From NCBI RefSeq assembly GCF_001693385.1, contig NZ_CP016428.1, positions 2,232,001-2,296,000 of the forward strand: a stretch of 64,000 nucleotides of DNA, given 5' to 3'. Each line of letters opens with the position of its first letter. The first letter of the stretch is position 1. Origin of the DNA: Bradyrhizobium icense (lineage in GTDB: Bacteria; Pseudomonadota; Alphaproteobacteria; Rhizobiales; Xanthobacteraceae). The notes beneath the pieces are model-generated. The model saw nothing but the letters and a program-made list of their open reading frames with translations, ran no database searches and was not told where the DNA came from. Position numbers and translations under genes: made by a program. This document shows positions 52,122-60,522 of this stretch, in pieces.

Positions 52122-53576
52122 ATGGCAAATCAAACGGAATCCTATCCTAACGACCGCGGCAAGAAGGAGGATAAGATCTCAGTGCTTTCGGGACCGACGG
52201 GCCTTCGATTGCGTTTTGCGCGCTTGGAGATATCATCAGGAATCGACGGATGGGGGCGGACAATGATTAGAGTGCCAAAGGCAGCGAGTTTTGGCTTCGC
52301 TTTGGCTATCTCTGCGTCGTCTATATTTGCCCTGATATACGGATCATTGGGGCTGAACGGTTACGGCGCATTTACCGCGTCGTATCTGAGCTTGACCGTG
52401 ATAATGATTGCGGTTTTTGGCTCGTTGGAGGGTTTCCGCTTCTCCATCCTGGATATTCCCGTGCTCACCCTGATTGCTTGCGCGGGCATATCATTATCCA
52501 GGAATCCTCAGCAGATCGAATTCCGGGAACTTGTCTTGCTAGGCCTGACAGTAACGGCATATTTCGCCGGGCGATCGCTTGTGAAAGAGGATGTGCCTGT
52601 ATTGAGAGCGGTTTGCTTTTGGATATCGCTCGCGATCCTTTCGGTAGGAACGGCGCTAACGGTCCCGTATCTAGTTTTACATGGCGAGTTGGGGCGACCG
52701 TTTGTGTTGGGGTTTGATAACGCGACAACAGCTTTTTCGGTCTCGCTCGGCATCCTTGTTATTCTGCTATTATCATCGGAATATCGGAGCCCTACCTGGG
52801 TTCGGAATGTGCTGGTCCCACTGATCGCGTTCTCGATGGCGGTTTTTGCCGCTTCAATGGTTCGGTTCTCTTTGCTCGCGATCATGGTTTGCACGGCTCT
52901 CTCTGCATTGTTGTTGAAGCAGCAGCGCCGCTTTGCGCTAAGCATGTTAGCTATCCTTGTTGCGTCAACTGCTTTCGGATTGCTTGCTCGTTTCGACAAT
53001 GCAAATCTCTATGTGCGGTACGCGATCGAGGGAGCAAGGGGAGAGGTGAGCCCCGGCGGCATCAGCTCGGCAACGATCCTTCCTCCATCTTACGCTGCAC
53101 GGAGAAATCCGGAAGCGACGACGGCTGATTGCGAGAGCGTGAATACGCGAAACTCGATCGCTATTCGAAAGCAGCTCATCTCGGACGCTACCAATCTTAT
53201 TCCCCGCGCTGGTCTTTTTGGTTTTGGATTTATGTCGTTTGGCCGACTGGGATGTTTCGAAGGTGCGTCACCTCATAACGATCTCTTGCAAGCATTTGTC
53301 GAGTTCGGTTGGATGGGTGGTGCAGCATTTCTGACCTTGATCGCCCTGATACCCCTGTTGCTCATCAAGCCGGCTCGTTTCGATGGCGACCTGCGTTTCG
53401 TGTTCTTACTCAATGCCTTTATGATTATGCTCAGCATGGCTTACGGCCAGATCGGAAGAGATCTGCCGCTGTTCCTGGTATTGGGTTTGGCGGTCAGCGT
53501 GTTGTCCTCGAACGATGGTTCGGCAGCTAGTCGTGTGCGATTTCACATGTTGAAATGGGGCACCGGGCCAAAATAG
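52122..53576 (+). CDS. O-antigen ligase/polymerase-like membrane protein (Wzy/WaaL family)
   Basis: The open frame encodes 484 residues with about 10-11 membrane segments and a large periplasmic loop (around residues 300-370) holding PRAGLFGFGFMSFG and the EGASPHNDLLQAFVEFGWMG motif typical of Wzy/WaaL proteins. Such proteins polymerise or ligate polyprenyl-linked repeat units in the periplasm. ATG 52263 (47 codons in), preceded by GGGGGCGG, may be the real start because the first 47 residues are polar and unlike the family. G+C is lower by eye than flanking metabolic genes. Confidence 0.8.
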   Translation: MANQTESYPNDRGKKEDKISVLSGPTGLRLRFARLEISSGIDGWGRTMIRVPKAASFGFALAISASSIFALIYGSLGLNGYGAFTASYLSLTVIMIAVFGSLEGFRFSILDIPVLTLIACAGISLSRNPQQIEFRELVLLGLTVTAYFAGRSLVKEDVPVLRAVCFWISLAILSVGTALTVPYLVLHGELGRPFVLGFDNATTAFSVSLGILVILLLSSEYRSPTWVRNVLVPLIAFSMAVFAASMVRFSLLAIMVCTALSALLLKQQRRFALSMLAILVASTAFGLLARFDNANLYVRYAIEGARGEVSPGGISSATILPPSYAARRNPEATTADCESVNTRNSIAIRKQLISDATNLIPRAGLFGFGFMSFGRLGCFEGASPHNDLLQAFVEFGWMGGAAFLTLIALIPLLLIKPARFDGDLRFVFLLNAFMIMLSMAYGQIGRDLPLFLVLGLAVSVLSSNDGSAASRVRFHMLKWGTGPK

Positions 53577-53585
53577 TGCCTGAGC

Positions 53586-54599
53586 TCATTTCGGCTTTGG
53601 ACTGGACTCGCAAGGGATGCTCGAATCGACTACTTCCCAAATATGGCCCTTGGAACGCACAACATTCAGTTCGCAACAGATCATCTCGCTGGAGCTTCGT
53701 AACGTAGATACGATAGATTTTGCCAAAACGTAGCCATAAGCAGCAGCGGCGGAGTTCCGATCTTCACGCCTCAAGTTCTTATGGCTAACGGCTGAATTGA
53801 CCGCGGCGACATGGTTCGGAGTCGATACGGAGACTATGCCTGCAGAAGAGGTGAATTGTTGCAGGTCGAGCGACAATGCGGCACTGTTGACGATAAGAAG
53901 GGGGTTCCATTCCAACTTTGCAAGGTCGCTTGTCAGCTTTAGTAGCTGATCGGTGGGGCCGAACATGACCAGCAACCCCGCACGACCTCTACTTACCGGC
54001 TCGACCTGGTTCACACTTTGATCGAGACCCTTAATCTCTTGGGCATTCGTAATTGCAGTTCGCGCGTGCTCCTTTCCCAAACCTTCGTAGAATCCGTTGA
54101 GGTATTCTGTCCCAGACCTGCCCGCTGGTCTAAGCATGGCCACGGTGGCATCTGGAAAATGCTGGGATATGTAGCTTCCCAGTATTTCCGCCTCTCGGAA
54201 CGCCGGTGGGGAGGGGAACAGAACGGGTATCTTCTTGAAGCGCGCATAGGGGCGGATCACTTCGTTCGCTCGGACGCTTAGATCGAACAGGAACGCTACG
54301 CGATCCTGTTCCACGAGCTGTCGTGCCAAATCCAGTGTCTTCTTTGAATCTCCCTCGTCGTCATATGAGAAGATCTCGATCGGCCGGCCGTTAATTCCGC
54401 CTTCGTTGTTGGTCTCCCTGAAGTATTCGGTGAGCACTCGCATGTGTATCTGTCGGTCTTCGGGCCGTCCATCGCGGCTGAAGATCGTTCCGAGTCTGAT
54501 TTCGTTGTTACTGACGGACTGGCCGCTCCCAATTGCAGGCAGGCCAATAATCCCGAACAGCGGGACGAAGATGAGCGCAAGTGACTTAAGCACAGCCAT
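53586..54599 (-). CDS. Periplasmic ABC-type ligand-binding protein (branched-chain amino-acid-binding-like), orphan
   Basis: The 337-residue product has a signal peptide (VLKSLALIFVPLFGIIGLPA, cleavage near GSG). Its Peripla_BP_6/ANF-receptor-like mature part includes RLGTIFSRDGRPEDRQIHMR, NNEGGINGRPIEIFSYDDEG and KKTLDLARQLVEQDRVAFLF. The family binds small ligands, usually with an ABC permease, but no permease or ATPase genes are here. It starts 10 bases after the stop of the polymerase-like gene at 54610, so both form a unit. It may be a sensor or regulator of polymer assembly, or simply a transported accessory. Confidence 0.8.
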   Translation of the reverse strand: MAVLKSLALIFVPLFGIIGLPAIGSGQSVSNNEIRLGTIFSRDGRPEDRQIHMRVLTEYFRETNNEGGINGRPIEIFSYDDEGDSKKTLDLARQLVEQDRVAFLFDLSVRANEVIRPYARFKKIPVLFPSPPAFREAEILGSYISQHFPDATVAMLRPAGRSGTEYLNGFYEGLGKEHARTAITNAQEIKGLDQSVNQVEPVSRGRAGLLVMFGPTDQLLKLTSDLAKLEWNPLLIVNSAALSLDLQQFTSSAGIVSVSTPNHVAAVNSAVSHKNLRREDRNSAAAAYGYVLAKSIVSTLRSSSEMICCELNVVRSKGHIWEVVDSSIPCESSPKPK

Positions 54600-54609
54600 T
54601 TGTCCTCAC

Positions 54610-55959
54610 TTAGGGTGCGACCATTCTGTGCCATCGCAGCTTGCGGAGGCGCAGAAGGTTCCGTGCCTTGACGAAAACAAATAGCATCAACGGAATGCTA
54701 GCCAATCCGCCGCTGAGCATTGCCGATTGTATCGAGCTGAGCATGAGATGGATAATGCCGATGAATGAACACGCAAGAAGCGCGATTGTCATAGGTGACT
54801 TGCCTTCGGCAACAAAGATAACGTCAACCGTTCTACATATCGCTCCCGCCAGAACGCTGGCTGCAGCGACCCCTAAGAAAGAGAAATCCGCCCAGGCGTC
54901 GGCAATGAACATTGCGTTGCTAGTCGAGCCAGGTTGGCCCCGCCACAACAAGGAAACCTCTTCGTAAGCCGGCCTGAATTCCGTGCCAAAGAGAGCGGCC
55001 ACAATGCGGATGTTGGAGCCCCAAGTGTGAGAGATGTAATATGGAATTGCGTTGAAGTATTCCAGCAGCACTTCGTTCGAGATGAAGAACGTACGCCAAA
55101 AGAAAAACTCTGTGGCCGATATCGGGCGCGAGGCCTCGGGTATCGACAGTTCGATCAGAGGATAAAATAGAAGGGGAGCCGCAACAACGGCGCCGACGAT
55201 AACGGGCAAGCCAATTCGGTTCCAGAAGGAGAGCAGCGCAGCCAGGGCAATTTGCATCCCCAGCAGAACTATGGGCGCTTTGCTGAGCGTTTCCATCCGG
55301 CCAAGTAAAGTGAGGGCGAACAGCACGCAGGAGCTCCCGAGCAACAGCCAGTTGCGCTTGATCAGACCTTCGAGAAATCCCCAAATCAGGAAAAAAGGCG
55401 CGACCGACATCAGGGCGATTCGGTAGAGATAGGAATCACTGCCGGCATACGATAGGCGATAATCTGCCTTGGCCGCTTGCGAACTCGCTGTCTCAAAGTA
55501 CCCCAATATCACTGCGAGATGATGTTCTCGCATGGAGGTCCAGATCATCAATGCAATCAAGCCGATATTGACCGCAATCAACCAACCGCTAAACGCGAAT
55601 GCGCTCCGAGGTGGACGAGCGTTCCAGTTGTCCAGTGCTTCGGTCAGCTTTCTTGTTCGCCGCCCTGCCAAGCGATCGATCACTTCGATCCCGAAGATGC
55701 AGCACAGATATAAGATCGTGACCGCAAGGTTCAGAGATTTTACGGCGTCATCAAAGTAAGGTGCTTGCATCAGCTCTCGATAGATGAGGGAGCTTTGATT
55801 GTAATAGAGCATGTAAACGAGGTACGCTGGACCATAAAGCACCAGCAGGAAACTGAGCAGCATTGAGGCGGCCGAGATGCGGCCGCGGCACTTATAAAAG
55901 AAATATAAGGCGGCGCCGAACATGGACGAGGTGGCCAATAGGAAGGTGGCCGCAATCAT
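54610..55959 (-). CDS. O-antigen polymerase-like polytopic membrane protein
   Basis: From ATG 55959 the 449-residue protein has about 11-12 hydrophobic segments, for example MIAATFLLATSSMFGAALYF, FAFSGWLIAVNIGLIALMIW and IQIALAALLSFWNRIGLPVI-like stretches. A loop GTEFRPAYEEVSLLWRGQPG is typical of O-antigen polymerase (oligosaccharide repeat unit polymerase) proteins. A TTG start at 56001 would add 14 residues. Together with the gene at 52122 the locus has two polymerase/ligase-like proteins. Confidence 0.68.
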   Translation of the reverse strand: MIAATFLLATSSMFGAALYFFYKCRGRISAASMLLSFLLVLYGPAYLVYMLYYNQSSLIYRELMQAPYFDDAVKSLNLAVTILYLCCIFGIEVIDRLAGRRTRKLTEALDNWNARPPRSAFAFSGWLIAVNIGLIALMIWTSMREHHLAVILGYFETASSQAAKADYRLSYAGSDSYLYRIALMSVAPFFLIWGFLEGLIKRNWLLLGSSCVLFALTLLGRMETLSKAPIVLLGMQIALAALLSFWNRIGLPVIVGAVVAAPLLFYPLIELSIPEASRPISATEFFFWRTFFISNEVLLEYFNAIPYYISHTWGSNIRIVAALFGTEFRPAYEEVSLLWRGQPGSTSNAMFIADAWADFSFLGVAAASVLAGAICRTVDVIFVAEGKSPMTIALLACSFIGIIHLMLSSIQSAMLSGGLASIPLMLFVFVKARNLLRLRKLRWHRMVAP

Positions 55960-56097
55960 GGAGCTAAAAGCCGCAGGTTGTGGTGAGGCTGGAAGTTCCA
56001 AGAGTTGAAGTCATCTTGCCACGGTGCCCGATCCGAAAGGTCGCTGTAACTGCCGCACCTAAAATCCGCCCGATTCGGGTGCTGGCACATGGGGCTT

Positions 56098-56138
56098 TTC
56101 ATGAGACGTGCTGGCTCCTTCATGAGACGTGCTGGCTC
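56098..56138. repeat. Tandem duplication of a 21-bp unit
   Basis: The unit TTCATGAGACGTGCTGGCTC plus C is repeated back to back (56098-56118 and 56119-56138), and a partial third copy (GTGCTGGC) lies just upstream at about 56079. It sits in the divergent spacer before the oxidoreductase gene, so it may be slipped-strand variation in a promoter region. The adjacent sequence (56030-56090) resembles repeated intergenic sequence common in Bradyrhizobium genomes. Confidence 0.6.
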
Positions 56139-56293
56139 TCTTGAGGAGTGCAGTTTCCGATACACGTCACGGGAACTCAACCCTCTTGATTGTTTTGGGC
56201 TTTTCCTAGTATTGCAGATTGCCGAAACTAGGAATTCGGCCGGATAAGCGCGGCGTCCAAGGGCCAAGCCTTTGGGCTCATAGGATAGCTCTC

Positions 56294-57355
56294 ATGATTA
56301 GATTTGGCTTGCTCGGTTGCGGACGCATCGCCAAGCGTCATTCCGACCTCTTGGGCGGCAACCATATCGACCGCGCCCGTCTCGCGGCGGTTTGCGATCC
56401 CGTCCGCGCGCGTGCCGACGCGGTTGCGTCGAAGTTCGGTGTTCCGGCGCACTACGATATCGAGGATTTTCTTGCGCGGAAAGATATCGATGCCGTCGCG
56501 GTGCTGACGCCCAGCGGGTTACACCCACAGCACGCGATCGCCTGCGCAAGAGCAGGAAAACATGTTGTTGTCGAGAAGCCGATGGCGCTCCGCCTGCAGG
56601 ATGCCGATGACATGATCCGGGCCTGTGACGAAGCCGGCATTAAGCTGTTCGTGGTTAAGCAAAACCGCTTCAACGTCCCCGTCGTCAAGGCGCGCGAGGC
56701 GCTGGACGCCGGCCGGTTCGGAAGGCTTGTTCTGGGGACCGTGCGCGTTCGTTGGTGTCGGGACCAGGCCTACTATGACCAGGATAGTTGGCGGGGCACG
56801 TGGGCCTATGACGGCGGCGTGCTGACTAATCAGGCTAGCCATCACATTGATATGCTGGAGTGGTTCTTCGGCGATGTCATCAGCGTGCATGCACGCGCGG
56901 TCACCGCGCTGGCGAAAATCGAAACGGAGGATACCGCTGTGGCGACGCTGAAATTCCGAAACGGCGCGCTTGGAATCATTGAGGCGACGACGGCGGCGCG
57001 CCCGACGGACCTCGAAGGTTCGCTTTCCATCCTGGGCGAGAGGGGCACCGTTGAGATCGCGGGCTTCGCCGTCAACCAGATCAGGCACTGGCGGTTTGCC
57101 GATGAGCTTCCTTCGGACAAGGACGTGATCGAAAAGTTTTCTGTAAATCCGCCGAACGTGTATGGCTTTGGTCACCAGGCCTATTACCAGCATGTGGTCG
57201 ATTGCCTGACGAATCAACGCGCGGCGCTCGTGGACGGATTGGAAGGGCGGAAGAGTCTGGAGCTGATTTCGGCGCTTTATGAATCGATCGAAACAGGCCA
57301 GGAGGTGGCACTGCGGTTCACGCCGCGCCTGAGCCGGCTTGGTATCGCATCGTGA
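56294..57355 (+). CDS. Gfo/Idh/MocA-family sugar dehydrogenase, WbpB/WlbA-like
   Basis: The 353-residue protein has the Rossmann motif IRFGLLGCGRIAKRHSDLLG, the EKPMALRLQDADDMIRACDE motif with catalytic lysine, and the C-terminal substrate-domain HID region (DGGVLTNQASHHIDMLEWFF). WbpB/WlbA enzymes oxidise the 3-position of UDP-GlcNAcA for 3-amino-sugar synthesis. The start at ATG 56294 begins the homology; the frame before it is not conserved. The stop overlaps the start of the acetyltransferase gene by four bases. Confidence 0.88.
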   Translation: MIRFGLLGCGRIAKRHSDLLGGNHIDRARLAAVCDPVRARADAVASKFGVPAHYDIEDFLARKDIDAVAVLTPSGLHPQHAIACARAGKHVVVEKPMALRLQDADDMIRACDEAGIKLFVVKQNRFNVPVVKAREALDAGRFGRLVLGTVRVRWCRDQAYYDQDSWRGTWAYDGGVLTNQASHHIDMLEWFFGDVISVHARAVTALAKIETEDTAVATLKFRNGALGIIEATTAARPTDLEGSLSILGERGTVEIAGFAVNQIRHWRFADELPSDKDVIEKFSVNPPNVYGFGHQAYYQHVVDCLTNQRAALVDGLEGRKSLELISALYESIETGQEVALRFTPRLSRLGIAS

Positions 57356-57816
57356 ACCAGCCGGACCGGTATCAGGCTGGCGTCCGTGACGTCGAATTCG
57401 GCGCTCGGGTCAAGATCGTCGAGCCCTGCAATCTCTATGGATGCCAGATCGGCGACGATTGCTTTATCGGGCCTTTTACCGAGATTCAGAAAGGTGTCCG
57501 CATTGGCGCTCGCACCCGCGTGCAGTCACATGCGTTTGTCTGCGAATTGGTGACGATCGGAGATGATTGCTTCATCGGGCATGGTGTGATGTTCATCAAT
57601 GATACCTTCACAACCGGTGGTCCCGCCCGCGGACGCAAGGAATTGTGGCGCGAGACGAAGATCGGCAGTCGGGTTTCGATTGGTTCGAACGCAACGATCA
57701 TGCCGGTGCGCATTGCAGATGATGTCGTAATCGGAGCCGGTTCGGTGGTGACCAAGGATCTTACCGTGGCAGGGACCTATGCCGGCAATCCAGCGCGCCG
57801 GCTTGGGCGAAGATAA
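57352..57816 (+). CDS. Hexapeptide-repeat N-acetyltransferase, WbpD/WlbB-like
   Basis: The 154-residue protein starts at GTG 57352, overlapping the previous stop. It is built from hexapeptide repeats: CNLYGCQIGDDCFIGPFTEI, KGVRIGARTRVQSHAFVCEL, DDCFIGHGVMFINDTFTTGG and GSNATIMPVRIADDVVIGAG. This left-handed beta-helix fold acetylates 3-amino sugars from acetyl-CoA. Its place between a WbpB-like dehydrogenase and a WbpE-like transaminase is the order of wbpBCDE-type loci (no wbpC counterpart here), which supports the assignment. Confidence 0.86.
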   Translation: MNQPDRYQAGVRDVEFGARVKIVEPCNLYGCQIGDDCFIGPFTEIQKGVRIGARTRVQSHAFVCELVTIGDDCFIGHGVMFINDTFTTGGPARGRKELWRETKIGSRVSIGSNATIMPVRIADDVVIGAGSVVTKDLTVAGTYAGNPARRLGRR

Positions 57817-57828
57817 GGAAGACAATCA

Positions 57829-58926
57829 ATGCCGGTACCGTTTGCCGATTTGCAACGGCAATACCAAACCATCAAGAGCGAGATCGACGGCGCCATCGCG
57901 GCAGTCATTCGCGACAGCGCGTTCATTCGCGGGCCCTATGTCGACGCATTCGAGCTGGATTTCGCCAAGGCCGTCGACGTTAAGCACTGCATATCGTGTG
58001 CCAATGGCACCGATGCGCTCTATCTCGCCATGGCCGCGCTGAAGGTTCAGCCGGGCGATGAGGTCATCACCACGGCGCATTCATGGATCAGCACCTCAGC
58101 GATGATCACCCATGCCGGCGCGAGGGTAGTGTTCGCGGACACCGACGGCATTACGTTCACGATCGATCCGGCGGCGATCGAGGCCGCGATCACGCCGCGC
58201 ACCGTCGGGATCATTCCGGTGCATCTGTACGGACAGCCGGCGGACATGGATGCGATCATGGCGATCGCGCGCCGGCACAAGCTCTGGGTGGTGGAGGATT
58301 GCGCGCAGGCGCACCTGGCCCGCTATAAAGGCCAGCAGGTCGGTACCTTCGGCGCGGCCGCGACCTATTCGTTCTACCCGGGCAAAAATCTTGGCGCAAT
58401 GGGCGATGCCGGTGCGGTAGTCACTAACGACAGCGCGCTCGCCGAACACATGACCATGCTCGCGCGCCACGGCGGTCTCATTAAGCACCAACATCGCACC
58501 GAGGGCATCAACAGCCGCCTCGATGGCGTCCAGGCGGCAATCCTGTCGGCCAAGTTGCCGCATCTGACTGTTTGGACGAAGGCGCGCCAGGATGCCGCGA
58601 AGGTTTATGACGCTAATCTCAATCAGATTGAGGATGTCGTTGTGCCCTCTGTCGCTACGGAGCGCACCCACGTCTATCATCTTTATACAATCAAGCATTC
58701 GCGCCGCGATGCACTGGCAGCGCATCTGGGCGCAAAAGGTATTCAGACAGCGATCAACTATCCCACGGCATTGCCATTCTTGGCCGCTTATAGCCGGCTC
58801 AAGCATCGCCCTGAACAGTTCCCCAACGCCCATGGCGATCAAAGCCGGATACTGTCACTGCCGATGTTTGCCGAGATCACGAGGGATCAACAATTCGAAG
58901 TCATCGATCTGATTCGAGCCTTCTAG
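57829..58926 (+). CDS. DegT/DnrJ/EryC1/StrS aminotransferase, WbpE/WlbC-like
   Basis: The 365-residue PLP enzyme has VPFADLQRQYQTIKSEIDGA at its N-terminus (characteristic of WbpE/QdtB types), ISCANGTDALYLAMAALK, GDEVITTAHSWISTSAMITH, and the PLP lysine in TYSFYPGKNLGAMGDAGAVV (about residue 185). It transfers an amino group to the 3-keto intermediate made by the WbpB-like enzyme. AAGGAAG lies about seven bases before the ATG. It completes a dehydrogenase-acetyltransferase-aminotransferase trio transcribed together. Confidence 0.88.
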   Translation: MPVPFADLQRQYQTIKSEIDGAIAAVIRDSAFIRGPYVDAFELDFAKAVDVKHCISCANGTDALYLAMAALKVQPGDEVITTAHSWISTSAMITHAGARVVFADTDGITFTIDPAAIEAAITPRTVGIIPVHLYGQPADMDAIMAIARRHKLWVVEDCAQAHLARYKGQQVGTFGAAATYSFYPGKNLGAMGDAGAVVTNDSALAEHMTMLARHGGLIKHQHRTEGINSRLDGVQAAILSAKLPHLTVWTKARQDAAKVYDANLNQIEDVVVPSVATERTHVYHLYTIKHSRRDALAAHLGAKGIQTAINYPTALPFLAAYSRLKHRPEQFPNAHGDQSRILSLPMFAEITRDQQFEVIDLIRAF

Positions 58927-58966
58927 ATGCCGAAGTATCCGAAGCAGATTAAGGCCTGACGCTGAT

Positions 58967-60520
58967 ATGGCAGAGCCAATTAGCAGTTTTCGTCTGTTGG
59001 GAAACTCCGGATGGAATGCTGCGGCTTTTTTGATCGGCGTGGGATTGAACTTGCTGATCCTGCCGTTCGTTGTGCTTCGTCTGGGCGCGGCGTCATTTGG
59101 CGTTGCAGCTCTGGTGACGGCGTGCCTCGCGCCGGCACTAACATTCAGCAACTCACTGGCACTGTCGACGGCCCGAGAACTTGCCCTCCGGCTGGCGCCC
59201 GAGGCGCGCGACGATGCTCGCCGTTTCTTCGCCATGGCATTGCTCTTGGCGGTGGGCATAGGCGGATTGATCATGATGATCTTGTGTTTCGGAGGCCCGC
59301 CGCTTGCCCGCCTCGCGTTCAACCTAAGCGGTAAGGCCGCCGACGACCTCGGACTGGCCTTCGGGTTTGGCGCCGGGGGATGGCTATGTCAGTGCATAGC
59401 CGCGGTATTTTTGGCCCTGTTTACTGCGCGCCAGGATTATCCACGGATCGCTTCGATCAGTATCATCAGCGCAATTATCGCAACGGCATCAATGGTGGTA
59501 TTGATTCCGCGCTGGCCACAGGCCTCAACGTATCTTGGCTGTCAGGCGTTAGGCTTTGCCACGAGCTTACTTGCAGTGTTTGCAGTTTCGCGCCGGGTTA
59601 TCGGAGGTTGGCTGGCGCGTCCCGCGTTTCACCAGGGCCCGCTCGGCGATCTCGTCAATTTTGGAGTTTGGCAAATGGCAGCCCAAGGCGGCGGCCTGAT
59701 TGCGGGACAGGCGGATCGGTACCTGCTAGGTGCGCTGCTTCAGCCCCAATTTGTCGGCTTCTACACCATCGCCCAGCGGCTCGAAGAAGCTATGTATATT
59801 GGCATTTTGAAAGTCGGCGAAATCCTGTTCCCGTTCTTTAGCGCGCTGCAAGGAGAATCCAGTGATCGGAAGGCCGATCTACTGTTTCGATCTTCATGGG
59901 TCCTCAACGTACTTGCCGCGAGTGCGCTGGGGGCACTAGTTCCCGTCGCCGGTCCGCTGCTTCATCTCTGGACTGGCGCGGAAGTGGCCGTCGAAGCTCA
60001 GCGTGTGTTGGTGGTGCTTTCGATCGCAGGAATGCTAGGGTGCAGCGCGAACGTATTCGCATTCTATCTTCTAGCCAACGGCCGATCCCGTTCCAACGCG
60101 CTAATCTCTTTTGTAACGGCCGTATTTACGCTTGGCACCAGCGCAGTGGCTTTGCCCTATTTCGGATGGCAAGCAGCGGGCTGGAGTGCCTGCATCGGCA
60201 TGACGGCGCAGATCGTCACGACCATCATCTTGCTGCGGCAAAGTTTCTGTCTCGCTGGCATGTGGTCGCGGGTGGCTCACTTTGTATTGCTGCCTTTGGG
60301 GACCGGTATCGTCACGGCACTCGTGCTGCGACATTTCACTCAGGAGGGGCTGTTCGATCAAGCCCCACACTGGTGGTACGTTGGGGGTCTCTATTGCCTG
60401 GCGGCCGGTATTATCTTTGTCGTTGTTGTCACCATCTCGCGGGTCGGCCCGCACGGCGCGGCTTGCTGGAGGGATTTGCGCGTCATTGCAAGTCGCCTCC
60501 TATTTGTGAAGGCGGCCTAA
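58967..60520 (+). CDS. Wzx-type polysaccharide flippase (MOP superfamily)
   Basis: The 517-residue protein has about 12-14 membrane helices, beginning SSFRLLGNSGWNAAAFLIGV. It shows the MOP/PST pattern with DLVNFGVWQMAAQGGGLIAG, QADRYLLGALLQPQFVGFYT and a C-terminal cluster of helices. Wzx flips lipid-linked repeat units from the cytoplasmic to the periplasmic leaflet before polymerisation. It follows the amino-sugar trio and ends two bases before the amidotransferase start, so they are probably one transcript. Confidence 0.87.
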   Translation: MAEPISSFRLLGNSGWNAAAFLIGVGLNLLILPFVVLRLGAASFGVAALVTACLAPALTFSNSLALSTARELALRLAPEARDDARRFFAMALLLAVGIGGLIMMILCFGGPPLARLAFNLSGKAADDLGLAFGFGAGGWLCQCIAAVFLALFTARQDYPRIASISIISAIIATASMVVLIPRWPQASTYLGCQALGFATSLLAVFAVSRRVIGGWLARPAFHQGPLGDLVNFGVWQMAAQGGGLIAGQADRYLLGALLQPQFVGFYTIAQRLEEAMYIGILKVGEILFPFFSALQGESSDRKADLLFRSSWVLNVLAASALGALVPVAGPLLHLWTGAEVAVEAQRVLVVLSIAGMLGCSANVFAFYLLANGRSRSNALISFVTAVFTLGTSAVALPYFGWQAAGWSACIGMTAQIVTTIILLRQSFCLAGMWSRVAHFVLLPLGTGIVTALVLRHFTQEGLFDQAPHWWYVGGLYCLAAGIIFVVVVTISRVGPHGAACWRDLRVIASRLLFVKAA

Positions 60521-60522
60521 CC

